From assembly GCA_024305405.1 (NCBI GenBank), contig JAKNDB010000110.1, positions 3,100,001 through 3,164,000 of the forward strand: a stretch of 64,000 nucleotides of DNA. The letters run 5' to 3'. The DNA is from Dirofilaria immitis. Taxonomy: Eukaryota > Nematoda > Chromadorea > Rhabditida > Onchocercidae. Shown here one piece after another: positions 1-16,495 of the stretch (positions are counted from its first letter, which is position 1; each line of letters begins with the position of its first letter). Made by a program: the position numbers and the translations under genes. The notes beneath the pieces were generated by a model. It was not told the DNA's origin. It ran no database searches and worked only from the letters and a program-made list of their open reading frames with translations.

Positions 1-2003
1 TTAAAATATTGATTATTGAGCTATAGCTTTGCAAAGATTATGATCCTGAATTTAAAAAAAGAAAAAAGGAAATTAGCGGCACAATAGAGTTCATAATGGT
101 AGATTTTATTCATTTTTTTTTTAAGAAATAAATTTTCAGAAGGTGACCTACAATAGGTGCTTCAAAATTGGGACGCCACCAGTTTGCGACATGTTGTATT
201 TTGCAGATTGAATCTACATCATCATCAGATTCTACAATCTGGAAAAGTAGATGTGTCAACTGAATGAGCATTTATTTACCATGGTGTACTAAAGTCTGAT
301 TGACAAATAAACTTAGTTATACTTGAGTCATTAGTCGTTTCATTCCAATAGTTTCATCTTCATCATACTCCAACTTTCCTCCCGGTCTAAAAGTTAACAA
401 AAATATTTGTGAATTTTGTTGAATTAATTTCTTGATGTGACAATTATTTATTGAATTTAAAGCCTATATTCCTGTGCGAAAAAGCAAAACATACAATTTT
501 GATGATATTAGACCACTTGTATTTTTAAGAGCAATACATGAATAATAGAATGTTGATGACTTAATAGAACTGCCTTCACCGTTCGAACCATGCCACTATT
601 TTCATATTCTTCTCGCAATTTTAAAATTGCTTATATTCTGACATTCTTGGAGGCTCTTCATAATCATCGTTTCGTACAGAGTAATTTTTTAAAGGATATC
701 TAAAATATTTGTATTGCTGTATTACTAGTATACTTGGAGTTAGATTAAAGAAGGCATTGTTAAGTTATCATTATTTGGCACTTTTACGCCTCTCTTTTAG
801 GAAAAATCAGTACTTAACTATAATTCTGACTAATGAGAAGAACTATTTAAAAAAAAATTTGTTTCAATTGTTGGACTTATTATTTGAATTACTATCATCA
901 ACTTACAGTCTAATAACGCTACTGATACTTTGACGTTCATGTCTGCACGATAATTGCGATTCGCCTGAATAAGACATCATTGTAGTCATTATAAAACATT
1001 CAAAATAAGCAATAGCAATTGCGACTGACAAACGATCATCCAACAATTCAAATAATATTAAGAAAGGAAAATTTTTATACCTAAGAAATTAGAAATGATA
1101 CTAGAACTAATTTGCATAATTCATTTGTATATACTTCCTTGCTAAGTCTGTGGTAATGAATAAATCTAAAAGTTGAAAATTCTAGATTACCAAACTCGTC
1201 ACTGAGTAACTTTTCTAATGCTTTATTACTATCCCAAGATGGACTTATATATTATTTCTTCAACAGTTGACCTTTTCAAGCTATGATTACCTGCTCCATT
1301 ATCAGGCGATCTTAGTATTTTTCGCCCTTTACTTTTTTTTTTAATATGAATATCATTCAGCAAAGTAAGTGGAATTCTGCAAACCTCTTCTTTCAAAGAG
1401 TTATACAGATACGTCCTGAATTAACTCAAAAATAAGTATTTGTCATAGTTATATCAGAATAATTAATTATGTCCTTCGTAAGAAGTCAGGATTAGTTAGA
1501 GAATGAAAAACATGAAACACTGATACCTCAAACTTTATCTTAATCAGAAAAAAAAAAGATTTGAAAATAAAATCAAAACAGCTTATCGAAAATACAATTA
1601 GAAGATACTGAGGAATTAAATGGATGAAAATAATTTTATGTATAATATAATTTCAAAAAAAAAATAAATAAATAAATAAATAGGTTGCCCCAAGCAGACC
1701 ATCAATGCATATAGTAGGCGTATTTTTTCAAAAACATCATAAATGACAGTTCATCGTCCGGATTTTATATACGGATTCCAACACCGAATAGATGTCAAAA
1801 TTTGGTATAGAGGATCAGCAGCTTACTTTAAGTTTGCAAATTGATTGTCAATTTTTGTTGTATAAAACTTGGCATTATCTGATATCAATTCTTGCCGACT
1901 GCTAATGAATTAAAGACTATGTACTCTTCCGCGGTCGTAAAGATGTTGTTTGCCTTATTCATGTTGTCGTAAGAATACTGCAGCTAAGATCCCGACAAAA
2001 AAA
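1..2003. other. Intergenic stretch, no gene seen
   Basis: AT-rich sequence with only short chance ORFs and no exon chain with matching splice phases. I recognise no RNA gene. It ends at a (TA)n tract beside the coding relic that follows. Confidence 0.5.
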
Positions 2004-2027
2004 TATATATATATATATATATATATA
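2004..2027. repeat. (TA)12 microsatellite
   Basis: Uninterrupted TA dinucleotide run seen directly. It abuts the 5' end of a decayed coding segment and may mark the point where that segment was truncated. Confidence 0.9.
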
Positions 2028-2030
2028 GAA

Positions 2031-2288
2031 GGTTTTGGAGCCTTTGATGATATTATTTTTGAGTACAAAAATCAGGAAAACAAATCGGGAGTTGTCTTGT
2101 TCGAGAATAACAACAGTCGTCCATGACACTATCGGCTGCAACTATAATACAAATCGCCTTCGAAGAACATTACTTTTGAAGATATATTTATTAATGGAAG
2201 TGATAGAAAGCAACAGAAAGAAGATTTCGGATTAAACATATATTTTGTTGAATCTTATCTTAAGATTAAATCAAATCTTGAGTTTTAA
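2031..2288 (+). pseudogene. Decayed coding relic, nuclease-like N-terminal segment (tentative)
   Basis: One frame from 2031 reads GFGAFDDIIFEYKNQ and stops at a TGA after 31 codons. After a short broken part (LQL, stop, YKS), a second frame from 2148 reads NITFEDIFING and then VESYLKIKSNLEF before a TAA. The order FDDI..EYK, then LQ.K, then IT.EDI, then SYLKIK is, from memory, the pattern at the start of large predicted NTPase/nuclease-like proteins found mainly in arthropod genomes, where the middle reads like LQxKHK. The internal stops and frame change show it is not intact here. There are no flanking exons or target-site duplications I can identify. It could be a chance resemblance; a protein search of both frames would decide. 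Confidence 0.35.
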
Positions 2289-3714
2289 TATTAAGTAACA
2301 GAGCGGTATTTTAAAGAATTTAGGAAAAAAATTGGTACATTTCCTAAGTTTGTTATTTTTGAGGAAAAATTCTTGCCTGTATCATCTGTTACGGAAGATA
2401 ATGCGATACGCTAATTTGAAGCATAAAGAAAAAAATTTCCAATTTAGCTCTTTTTGATATTTTTAATTTATATTAATTGATTCATGAATGTTTTCGTAGA
2501 CCGACGTATGACATTTTTCAAAACGTCCAGAAATCATTAGATTATTAAAAATTTTACCTCCCTTCTTCTCACCTTTCCTTTCAATTTACAAATTAGTTGT
2601 TCTTTTATTGCTGTTCTCTGCAGCATAATTTTTAAATTGCAAATAATTGTCAAATTATTTTTCCAGTTATTATTCATTCGCTGTAATTTTTTATTTCTAT
2701 AACCAAAATTGCGAAAAATAATTTCATTGTTACTCAAAAAAAAATCTTATTAAGCAATCATTTGCAAATTAAAATGTACAACAAAAATTCACTTTACCAA
2801 AGAAAGTTCTAAGAATATTATTCCTATTGCTTTTACTGTTAAATTTCTTCATGTTAAAATCATCCGCTACATGTGCTATATGATTATTACACATCGCTAT
2901 TGATAGGAAAAGGGTAAAGGATGAATGATAACTTGTCTCATATCGCTTATCTGTTATCTTTAGGATGAAGATTTGCAAATGCAAGAATATTGTGATATCA
3001 GAAAAATAGACAAAAAAATAACACATTATCATTCCACTGCTTGACAACTTTCATTTCGGAAATATATCATTTACGAAAATGCTATTACAAATTAGAATCA
3101 AAGTTTGATTAACCAGACGAGGGTTTTTTTCTTTTTTTAAAGCCATTTCTATAAATATAGAAATTATAATTTCCGATGTTAGACATATCAATGAAGCAAT
3201 TTTGGTAGCAATTAAAGCAAAGAGAACGAAGGCTTATCAAATGATAATGACTACGAATCATCCATATAGTCCAAATCAAGCGGAAAATTAACAATGCTCA
3301 GTTACCTTTCTACGTGTGGTGATTTCAGTATGCTCGATTCTACGCCATATAGTGGCGAACTACCGATATTTAGCCAATTCTCTCCTTTGATTAAAAAAAC
3401 GCATTTGCGCATTGACCGGCCTATACTTTACGACTGGACGTTCTATTCATAAATGATATAGCAAGCGGGAATGAATGTATTTTGGCTGTACGGCTTGGCT
3501 GATAAAGTTGTTGAGATAGTAGTAGTAGAATTGAGAGGTGAAGTTTAAGATATGTCATATATCATAGTATTGGAGAGATTTCGAAATTAAAATATGTTGA
3601 TTAGACGGAGTAATGAGTTCAATTCTTTGAAGATTTTGATCGACATAAACTAAGGTCTGCCGTATCATTCCTTCATTGCTTTGTTCAATTTATTTAACAG
3701 TTAATAATTTTTAG
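2289..3714. other. Intergenic stretch upstream of the MFSD11-like gene
   Basis: No supported gene. Short ORFs on both strands lack coding-like composition. An acceptor-like TTTTTAG at 3708-3714 lies nine bases before the next gene's ATG and could be a trans-splice or 5'UTR splice site. Confidence 0.4.
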
Positions 3715-7521
<3,807 letters not shown>

Positions 7522-7732
7522 TGCTTTGGATTCATGGCATTGTAATCGAATTGGCCAAACAACTTGACTAATTTATTTCGAGTATTTATTCTATCAATTC
7601 ATAGTTACGTTCCTTGTTTATATATTATGCTTTCACTTCTTTGAATTCTTAATTAATTGATTCAGCGATCAAATTCAAATTTCTTCGAGGTGGAACTAAA
7701 TCTTGGCAAGCAAGTTTCTCGTTGATGGTCAG

Positions 7733-7738
7733 AATAAA
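7733..7738 (+). promoter_or_regulatory. Candidate poly(A) signal AATAAA for the MFSD11-like gene
   Basis: AATAAA about 210 nt after the TGA at 7519-7521. Position only; the hexamer is common in AT-rich DNA. Confidence 0.3.
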
Positions 7739-10375
7739 ATAGTGAATATTAATAGGAAAAATATATTTGTGGTCGCTTAATTTCAATTATCTATTTTGTA
7801 TTTCTATTGTAATTAACATGTACAGGACGAGCTGCATAAATCTGATGGCGAACATCAAAAAAATTTTCTATTGTGCTTTGCACATTAATCAAAATTTTTG
7901 TCTTTTTTCAATCGATATTTTCAGTACTGTATGCCGAATTCAATGAATAACGTTTTCCGTTTAATGAAATTATCCCATTCGTATGCTTTTAGATATTTTC
8001 TCCACCACCCAACCCTCAAATTTTTAAAAAATGGTAAATAAACTTATTATTTGGACTCATGCAGTATAAGTTACAAATTAAATGTTATGATGATGTTATG
8101 GTGCTAATAACACAAAAATGATGAAAGCATGTGAACGAGATTCTTATCATTCAGTTTATTTCCATAGAGTAATGTGATATCGTAACGATAAAGTATGAAG
8201 CCGAAATCAATTAGAAGCAGATTATCTTCAGACATATGGAATAGAAAATCATGTCTTCGACATCACGTTACAGCTTGCGTTATTCCAATTGTTGGTCAAT
8301 TTTTTTTATTTTGGTGGAATTTTAAGCAATCTTTTAGATATAAAAGTATTAATTGCATAATTCACAAGCTTTCGTTTAAATGACCAGCGTAAAGTCAATT
8401 TAAATAATTTAGTTATATGAATCGACTTTTGCATAATAAGATAGTAATTCGTATTTGATGTAGTTTTTTTTTTTTTTTTGATATATTCGATTGAAGAAAT
8501 TATGGTTACGGTGATATCAAAAAAAGCGGGAAATAAACGTAGTGAAAAGAGCGGCAAATTCTGGGTCATTTTGCATATTTTTCTAAATTTATGAAATTGC
8601 TGGTTGATATAAGTTCGGAACTATTGATCGTAGAAATGATTCTTCATCCGGATATGTTCAGTTAGTTGTTCATAGGAGGTGCACATCGGACGATTTTCGA
8701 AATAATAGGTATTATTCATGATATTTATGATCGCTTAATATGAATGGTCATGCAATACAGGTTTGATTGCCAAGTAACATTAAAATTTTGATCTTAGCAC
8801 GGATAAAGAGCAATTGCACTAGACAAAGTACAATGGGAAACTAAGTGGATGATGCAATAAAAAATTTCATCATGTTCAAATATCATTTGATGACGATGCA
8901 TCAACTTAGCACGGTCGTTTAATTATCTGTCCATTTTCTCATCTACTTTTAAATTAACAATTTGAAACGATAAAAACTGAATTGAATTTATCGTATGTAT
9001 CATCAACGCTATAGCATATTGAAATTGATGCTTATTAAAATGATATTTATAAAATTGTTGTGAGAACAAAGATTACTCTTTGTATTACGCCATCGATAGC
9101 AATAATTTATTACGAAGTTTTCATAAAATAAAGATAAATTACGAAAATGTCATCCTAATTTTTCTATAGATTTCTTTGAAAAAAAAAAAGTATTTTTATA
9201 ATAACTCAGTTCTAAAAAAATCAGCTATTTACGGCCAACTATTTCTCCTAGAAATGAATAATTATGTTAAGGAGCATTACAGATAATAATCCTTGGCCAC
9301 TTTGACAATATATTTTCAGCACCTTTTTTTCTTTTTTTTTTTTTGGAGGGAACCATTAAGAGAGTATTGTCCGATCTGGAAGATCTCCCCTCTTTTATTT
9401 CGTCATCCATTCAACTCCATCACTCTATGTAATTGTGAGGCAGCAGTTTTCATTAGCATATGTATGTGTACCACAAATATCTGCATGTCTCGTTAGTTGA
9501 TGACCTCTGACCTGTGCTCCTATCATTCCTTATTCACTAACTTGTAGATCTCATTCTTCTAGCCATTCTCGCTGTACACCACAGATATTCTCCTCTTTTT
9601 TTTTTCTCTCCTGTATTATTATATTGTACTGGTCACTCTTGTACATGTTGAATAAAATAACCACTGCTGGTCATTATGATAAAAAATAATGCTCATGGGA
9701 AGGATAGTGAATGAATGTGAGGTGGAGGAAGAGGCGGTAACTACGTGAACTATGAGAGCGACAAGGGTTACAATTGTGGTACTTTGAATTGATGTAATAG
9801 AATAGGTGATGTCCGGCTTAGTAGTGGACACATCGAGGAGGAGCATTTTATTTATTCGATTTGGTAGCTCACACATCGAAGACTATCATCATCTAAAAAT
9901 GTCCATTGCTATTTTTGATCGTTTGTTGTAATTGCTCTTTCTATATTTGTGGTGATAAGACATTTTGCACGCTCTGATTGGTTCAATGAAGCAAGAGTTG
10001 AATAATTGTGAGAGATGCTAAGAGATGGATGGACAGATGAGAAAAACAAAAGGTGAATTTTAGACAATCGATTAAACTGTTAGGCAATATCAGTTAATCT
10101 TGATTTTCTAAACCGAAATATGCTCATTCTTTTAAAATGTTTTTACAGTATTCGATTGAAGCTTGTACGAAAGCGGTGGCTACAAGAGATCACAGTATAA
10201 GCGAATGCTTCAGCTACAGAAACATTTCCTTGATCATTCTGGCTACTTTCTGAAATTCATTTCAATTTTCCACGTGGTTTAGTGCAGAAATCTGATCATC
10301 CACTTTACGCTCATAATTCGACGATGTTATTAGTCTCCCGTTAAGTAATTACTGATATCAATTTATTTATTAAGG
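7739..10375. other. Intergenic region upstream of the nuclear receptor
   Basis: No gene supported. It contains a pyrimidine-rich run near 9316-9344, a less AT-rich block at about 9350-9570 with a DR1 element, and a minus-strand ORF at 9619-9876 whose low-complexity Ser/Thr/Val composition does not persuade me. It is the likely promoter side of the downstream receptor gene. Confidence 0.4.
9501..9513 (-). promoter_or_regulatory. DR1 nuclear-receptor response element
   Basis: The minus strand reads AGGTCA-G-AGGTCA, two perfect consensus half-sites separated by one base. DR1 is the classical site for RXR/HNF4-type dimers, and AGGTCA is the half-site recognised by receptors with the CEGCKG P-box, which the gene starting 0.87 kb downstream encodes. 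Auto- or cross-regulation is inference. Confidence 0.5.
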
Positions 10376-13300
10376 ATGAGCTTCCTAACGTCAACACCAG
10401 TAAGGTCTGTGTCCTCAAAGGAAGTATCAGGAGAACCAGTTTTTTAACGGCAAGAAGCTCGTCAACACCAGTAATGCCTGGACCGACTACTGCTTCTGTG
10501 CCATATAACATAACACCACAACGCCCAATGAATTTTATGCAGAACAACTGGAATGAATCGTCGCGAGTCTATCCACAAGTTAGTTACGTACCAACCTCCA
10601 GCTTTCAGCAACCAAACACTACGTCGGGAATAGTACCGCAGAATGAAGCAACAAATTCAACAAATTGTTACTCCATCCCGTCAGGAAACTATAATGGGAT
10701 ACAGTCATACCCACAACAAACTCATCTTGCTGAAATACATTATTGTGATACATCATCTTATTACGGTGACGAAACAACCAGCAATCCGCAATCAAATTCG
10801 GCTCAGCCTGCAACAGATGGTTAGAGTATTTCACAATTTTCCAAATAATTATTCAAGTCTTTACAACAATGGGTACATTTCCTTATTGTTTATTTGTCTT
10901 TTATTTTGCACTGCATGCAAGAAAAATTGCAAAAACACAAATGTCTTTGAATACATATATTCATAAATAACGAGAAAATTGCACCGCACTTCGTAGCGAA
11001 GAGGAATTTGTAAAATTTTGAACAAATTTATCATAATTATGATTATCTTTTAAAAAAAATTCATTCAATTGGACATTTTATCTCTTAATATTTATTTCTA
11101 TATTATAATAGTTTAATATTCATTTTCTATCTATTTTCAAATATCTTCATCTAACTAACTAATGCTAAACAAAATTATTTAAACTTAATATATTGACATT
11201 ATTTCTACTTCTTTTCTAATTTAAAATAAAATTAAGAGAAATAACAAAATTAGATCAAAGAACTGCATAAAAATATCCACATGCTACTAAGCAGGATAAT
11301 ATGGCTTGTTAAAATTACTAGTATAACTCCATTATATGATTCATATCGCCGATTTGCATCTATTATAAAACTTTGATTTGCTTCTTTTCCTCTTTCATAT
11401 AGATCTCAGTTAGATTTATATTGTACAGATTTTTTGAAGACAATGTTATCTGAATAAATCTCAAACATATTATTAAAAAGTATGGAATAAATTCGTCAAG
11501 AAATCCAATCCTTCATTTGAAATTTTTGTTTTTTTAATCAAATTTATTTGTGTTCTGCACCGAGACATAGTGAATTGGTAAAATAATAAAAAAGTGAAAC
11601 TTCTTTTGTTTATTTATCACAATATTTAGCTAGTTAGAGTGAACAAAGTTTTAATTTCTTAATGCTTGCTACTTTTGTAAAAAATGAGAAATTCTAATTT
11701 ATTATCATCACCTTCCCTGTTTATAGTAAATATCCGGCATTCTTGAATGAGAGAAAGAATTAGAATTTGCACAGAAAATGAAACAGTTCTGACGAAGTTT
11801 TAATTTTGAGGAATGCATGTCTGCATGAATAACCGGAATAATTCGACGATCAGGTGAAGCATACCGCACTTTGAAATTGCCGCCGACACTATTTTCATAA
11901 TACTGGTGAACAAAAATTATATATTATTTTACCAATTCCTATTACAATTACAGTGTTTTCTTCAATCTACAGATGATGATTGTCTGCACGAGTTAGTGTA
12001 ATTTTAATTTGAAATTTCCCGTTCATTTTAATTTAAATATGTTGTTCTATTAATTAGTTCTAATTTCGAACCTTAAGAAAACTATCGTAATCTACAGCCT
12101 ACTGAAATCTGATTTTAGAGCTTTATCCGGATAGTTCAACAAGTACTAAACCGACATTATGCAAAGTATGTGGTGACAAATCAAGTGGTTTTCACTATGG
12201 TGTTACAGCCTGTGAAGGATGTAAGGTAACTTCTTTCGCATATTTCAAGGTCAAAAACTTGTCGATTGCATAAATCACTAAGATGTATATTCTAATTAGG
12301 AATTTGTAGATCATTGTTGATGCAAAATCGACTAGCTCGTTATGTTTTGATCTAATTGAGAATCTCGTTGTATAAAAAGATGTTGAGAAAAGTTTCGAGA
12401 GTTTAATCAGCGATTATACATAATAGACACTAACTGATTTTATTTTATTAGTTCTTTTTCACGTGTCCTGACAGACATTCAGAAAAATTATTGAAATTCA
12501 CTTATGTTTTACGTTATCATATTTTTTTGAAAAGTATTTGTGTCTTAATTTTCGCTGTTATCAATCTTTTGACATATCCCATGATTTCCGTTCGCTAAAA
12601 TTCTCTTCTGTATCTTCAGCATACAATAATCAAACAAATGATTATGAATTGAAATAATCTGTATTAATCTCGCGTTATTTTTCCATAGACATTGCAAGAC
12701 TCATTTGCATATTGTCTCGGGTCAAATATGAATGAAAATCGGGTCAAGAAGGAAAGATAAACATTATTTAATTAATGTTTTATAAATAAAACATTAAGAT
12801 TCTGAACAACATTTACGCATCATAAATCTCTAAAAAAAGCTCTGTTTATCACTCAGTATGAAACGTAACGTAGAAAAATACAAAGCAATGCATTCGTTAA
12901 ATATTGATAATCAATTTGTTTGGGATTGATTCTTTAAGGGATTCTTCCGACGCAGTATTCAGAAGCAAATGGAATATCGATGCTTACGAGATGGGAAGTG
13001 TCATATACATCGTTTAAACAGAAACCGATGTCAGTTCTGTCGATTTAGGAAATGCCTTGCTGTTGGAATGTCACGCGACTGTACGTTCCTTTTCATTTCA
13101 TTTTAAGCCATACCTGTTTTAAATAAAAATAGATGAATATGAATATAAATGATTTACTGCTTCAAATGTCTACAAAATTCTGCACTACTTCTGTTTATTA
13201 TTATAGTGGAGAACATTTGTAATGTTTGTTATTATATTACATTGAACAATTGAAAGTTGCCCAAATAATAAATGATTTATCAGAATTTTAATCAAAATGA

Positions 13301-15470
13301 TAGTTTCAACCGAATCTTTTAAGCAGTGCGTTATGGACGAACACCACGACGTAAGGGAGATGAAACTGATAATGAAAATGTACCGTCATGGGAAGAAACA
13401 TCGAAATTCACACATTATGAAATTGCAGATATTGCAAATTCACGTTTGCGGAATTTTATAGAAAGTGTAGCTGAGGCTCATACGACCTGCTGCAGTTACA
13501 TGACTGCTGATGTGAAAGATCTTGAGCCTCGAGTAATCCATTATGTATGTATTTAAAAAAAAGAAAAAAGGAAAGGAAAAAGTTTTATCCAATCTACTGT
13601 TATGAAAACAAACACTTTTTATGCATTTTAATATTATTTATATTGCTTTCTTTCTAACTTCATTAAATATTCGACGAAATTCATCCAAAATTTCAGACTT
13701 CGAATACTAAATCACCCAATGCTAACCGATACCAATTGTGGCATTCCTTGAACGAGGCAATGTTCGAAGATTTAGGACGCTTTATTGAGTTTACCAAGCG
13801 TATACCTGGTATGTCATTATATTAATTCTTTTACATTCATTCATATGGAATTTATTCTTTCTTTATGAAAACAATTTCATATTTGAAATGTTGTCGCTAA
13901 TGCTTAAGTAAATTTGTATTATTTCATTCTTACCCACTAATATTTATGAAATACTGATGCGGAAAAAATGATGCTTGCTAAAGTTTTCATAACATATCTA
14001 TATTTGTTATTCTTGAATTGTAGGATTTGTAAATATCTCGCACAAGGATCAACTCTTAGCTGTAAAAACTGCATTTTTCGAAGTATGGCTCGTTTGGATT
14101 AGTCATACAATGAATTCGAAAACAGGAACAATAACATTTTCTCATGGAATCTCTTTTCTCGAGAGCAGCTTAGTATCATCTATGGAGTGGTGCTTATTAA
14201 GCAAATGTTTGAATTTGGTGACCGATTTATGTCCTATAAGCTTAGTGAATCCTTGCTTGGTTTGTATTGTGCCGTTCTTTTACTTACACAAGGTTTGTTC
14301 GCTATCTTTCATCTTTTATATTTTTGAAATCTGAGTTTCTGCCCTTATGAATCCTTTTGTTGTAAAAGAAAAAACATCCTAAGAATTTAAATAAAGGAAA
14401 TAATCGCGCAAATACATGCATGCTAACTTTCCGATAACCCTAAAAATTCATTCTTTTATGGCTTTAATGAGTTTCCAATGTTATTAGGACTGTTCGATTT
14501 ATTCATCGCGATATACTTATTAGCTGGTTGTAACTGTGCGATTTCCGAAAATATTAAATTGACTGGCCTGCTTCTTCCAAAATTTCTGACGTAGATGTTT
14601 TCGGAATTCTCTTAATCAGCTGAGTCTGATAGTCATTTGCTGATTTGGTTAAAATTTTTGGAATATTTGTTATATCATCTAGGTTCGACATAAATTGATC
14701 ATTGTCATTATTAAGGCGTTCTCTCAAGTTTTGCAAAAATTGAAGTCGAACGTTTTAGAAATATGTGAAGAAAATTTTGAAAAAGAACTGTTTGGTTTCT
14801 TATTTTAAGGTACTAAAAGATAAAATTGATATAGCGAAAGCAGTAGTTTATAATTTAAAAAGATTAGCAACTTTAGATAATATTCCAAAATTGGAAAAAC
14901 CACACAAAATGCTAATTTTGCGTGAAAGGGTGATGTATGCACTTAAATTACAATTGTCAACAGAACGACCGGCGGAAAGTGAGCTATTCCATTCGTTGCT
15001 TGTGAAGCGCGAACTACTCCGATCAATCGGTTCGTTTTTTTTGCTGCTCATTTTTCCGATCATTTTATTTTTCATTGATTTGTAATTTTTGAGAATTATG
15101 AAAAGAGTGACTGATAAAATTGATTAAGGAATCTTTATCCTAATCTGTTCTTATTTCATCATATCTCTTTATTTCACATCCTTTTAATGTATGATTTTTT
15201 AAAATTATTGATTAAAAAATAAAATCTAGTAATGGAATTAATTATTTAGCTATTCGGCATCAAATGGCTCTTGACTGGTATCGAGTACACCTAGATCTGA
15301 TTCGTTTACCACAAATTTTTGTCGATCTGTACGATTTGGATTGTCCAGCAGTAGCATCTGAATCGGACTTCAATGATTCAGTTTCATCGTTGGAAACTCA
15401 TGGAACGATAAAGGAAGAAGCTCTTGAAAAACAAGATACTGATTTGACATCAGAAGATAGTTCGGATTAG
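10376..15470 (+). CDS. E78/NR1E-class nuclear hormone receptor
   Basis: Ligand-regulated-type transcription factor acting in the nucleus. Exons: 10376..10819, 12119..12225, 12939..13080, 13324..13544, 13697..13808, 14024..14292, 14820..15029, 15250..15470, about 575 aa. After a Ser/Thr/Pro/Gln-rich N-terminus (about 160 aa) comes a complete two-finger [18 protein letters not shown]-box [44 protein letters not shown] and T-box [10 protein letters not shown]. The intron between CEGCK and GFFRRS is a conserved receptor position. [15 protein letters not shown] matches insect E78 (NR1E) better than E75/Rev-erb or ROR; C. elegans SEX-1 is a related alternative. The ligand domain follows ([27 protein letters not shown]) and a C-terminal helix IFVDLYDL, then an acidic tail. 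Frame breaks: T6 at 10440-10445 and T4 at 14154-14157 each lack one T. The start at 10376 is the upstream ATG that becomes in frame after the first correction. Exon 7 uses the AAAAG acceptor at 14819, which keeps phase. Confidence 0.9.
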
Positions 15471-15500
15471 CTCGAACAATTTTATTGAATTTGAATTTGC

Positions 15501-15506
15501 AATAAA
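15501..15506 (+). promoter_or_regulatory. Candidate poly(A) signal AATAAA of the nuclear receptor
   Basis: AATAAA 31 nt after the TAG stop of the receptor CDS, an ordinary nematode spacing. Confidence 0.5.
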
Positions 15507-16495
15507 TACAATTATTAGCTCTTTTAAAATAATCATTCATAACACTAATAAACATAGTTGTCATCATCCGTCATTGGTGGCAACTCGAATACTAGTAATT
15601 CCTAAAAGTTTTTTTTCGGGAAAATAATATCTATTCATCCATACATCTATAATCATCTTACTTGCTTGCATTATTTTATTTAAACTTTTCACTATAATAG
15701 CTAAAACGTATATTATATACTATAACACATTAAAATCTAACATTTTAAGATTATAATTTTAAACTAAGCACAAAAAAGAGACGATGAATGCGCAGTAAGT
15801 AATATTTTTATGAAAGTGTAGGCGAAGCAACTATTATATCTTGTAATATTGATATACACAGAATATGATTAGAGATTATCAGTAATCATTATATCATTTT
15901 TATTGTACTACATTTTTTTTTTCTTGTAAATAAGGAATCGGTCGTTTTCAACCGAATGTATTGAATGGTATAAGATAGAGTAATGGGAAATTATAGGTCA
16001 TTATCTACCGTATGGCCGTATATTTATGCCTTGGTGATAATCGATCACCTTGTTTAATAACGATCATCATGGTACTTCAACAAAAGAAGATAGGCGCAAT
16101 TGTAAATTATCAGTGAAAAAGGATGAGAACTGTTGGAAATCAGTAGTAACTTATTCAACTACATAATCACTAGGCAGCACGATATCGACTTTTAAAGATG
16201 ACTTACTGCTCAATGAGGAACAAATTCAACATTTCTATTTGTATGTTAGATGTGTGAGTGTATGAGATTCGAGGTATCCACGTGTGTATCGCATTATATT
16301 TCTTCGTTATATTCTTCTTCGCATATGCGTTTATGGGCTGCGAATTAAACTACAAATTAGCTCACTGGTATTAAAAGGATAGTAGTGTGTACTCTGAGTA
16401 AGAAGAAAATTTATTTTCATTCAGCAGTTACCTTCTATTCTATCTGCTCAAGTCAGTGGTAGGGATTCGAAATATTTTTTAAATTTCTATACTTA
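15507..16495. other. Intergenic region between receptor and divergent G-alpha
   Basis: No exon chain found. It includes the receptor 3' flank and the presumed promoter of the next gene; no motif I can name with confidence. Confidence 0.4.
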
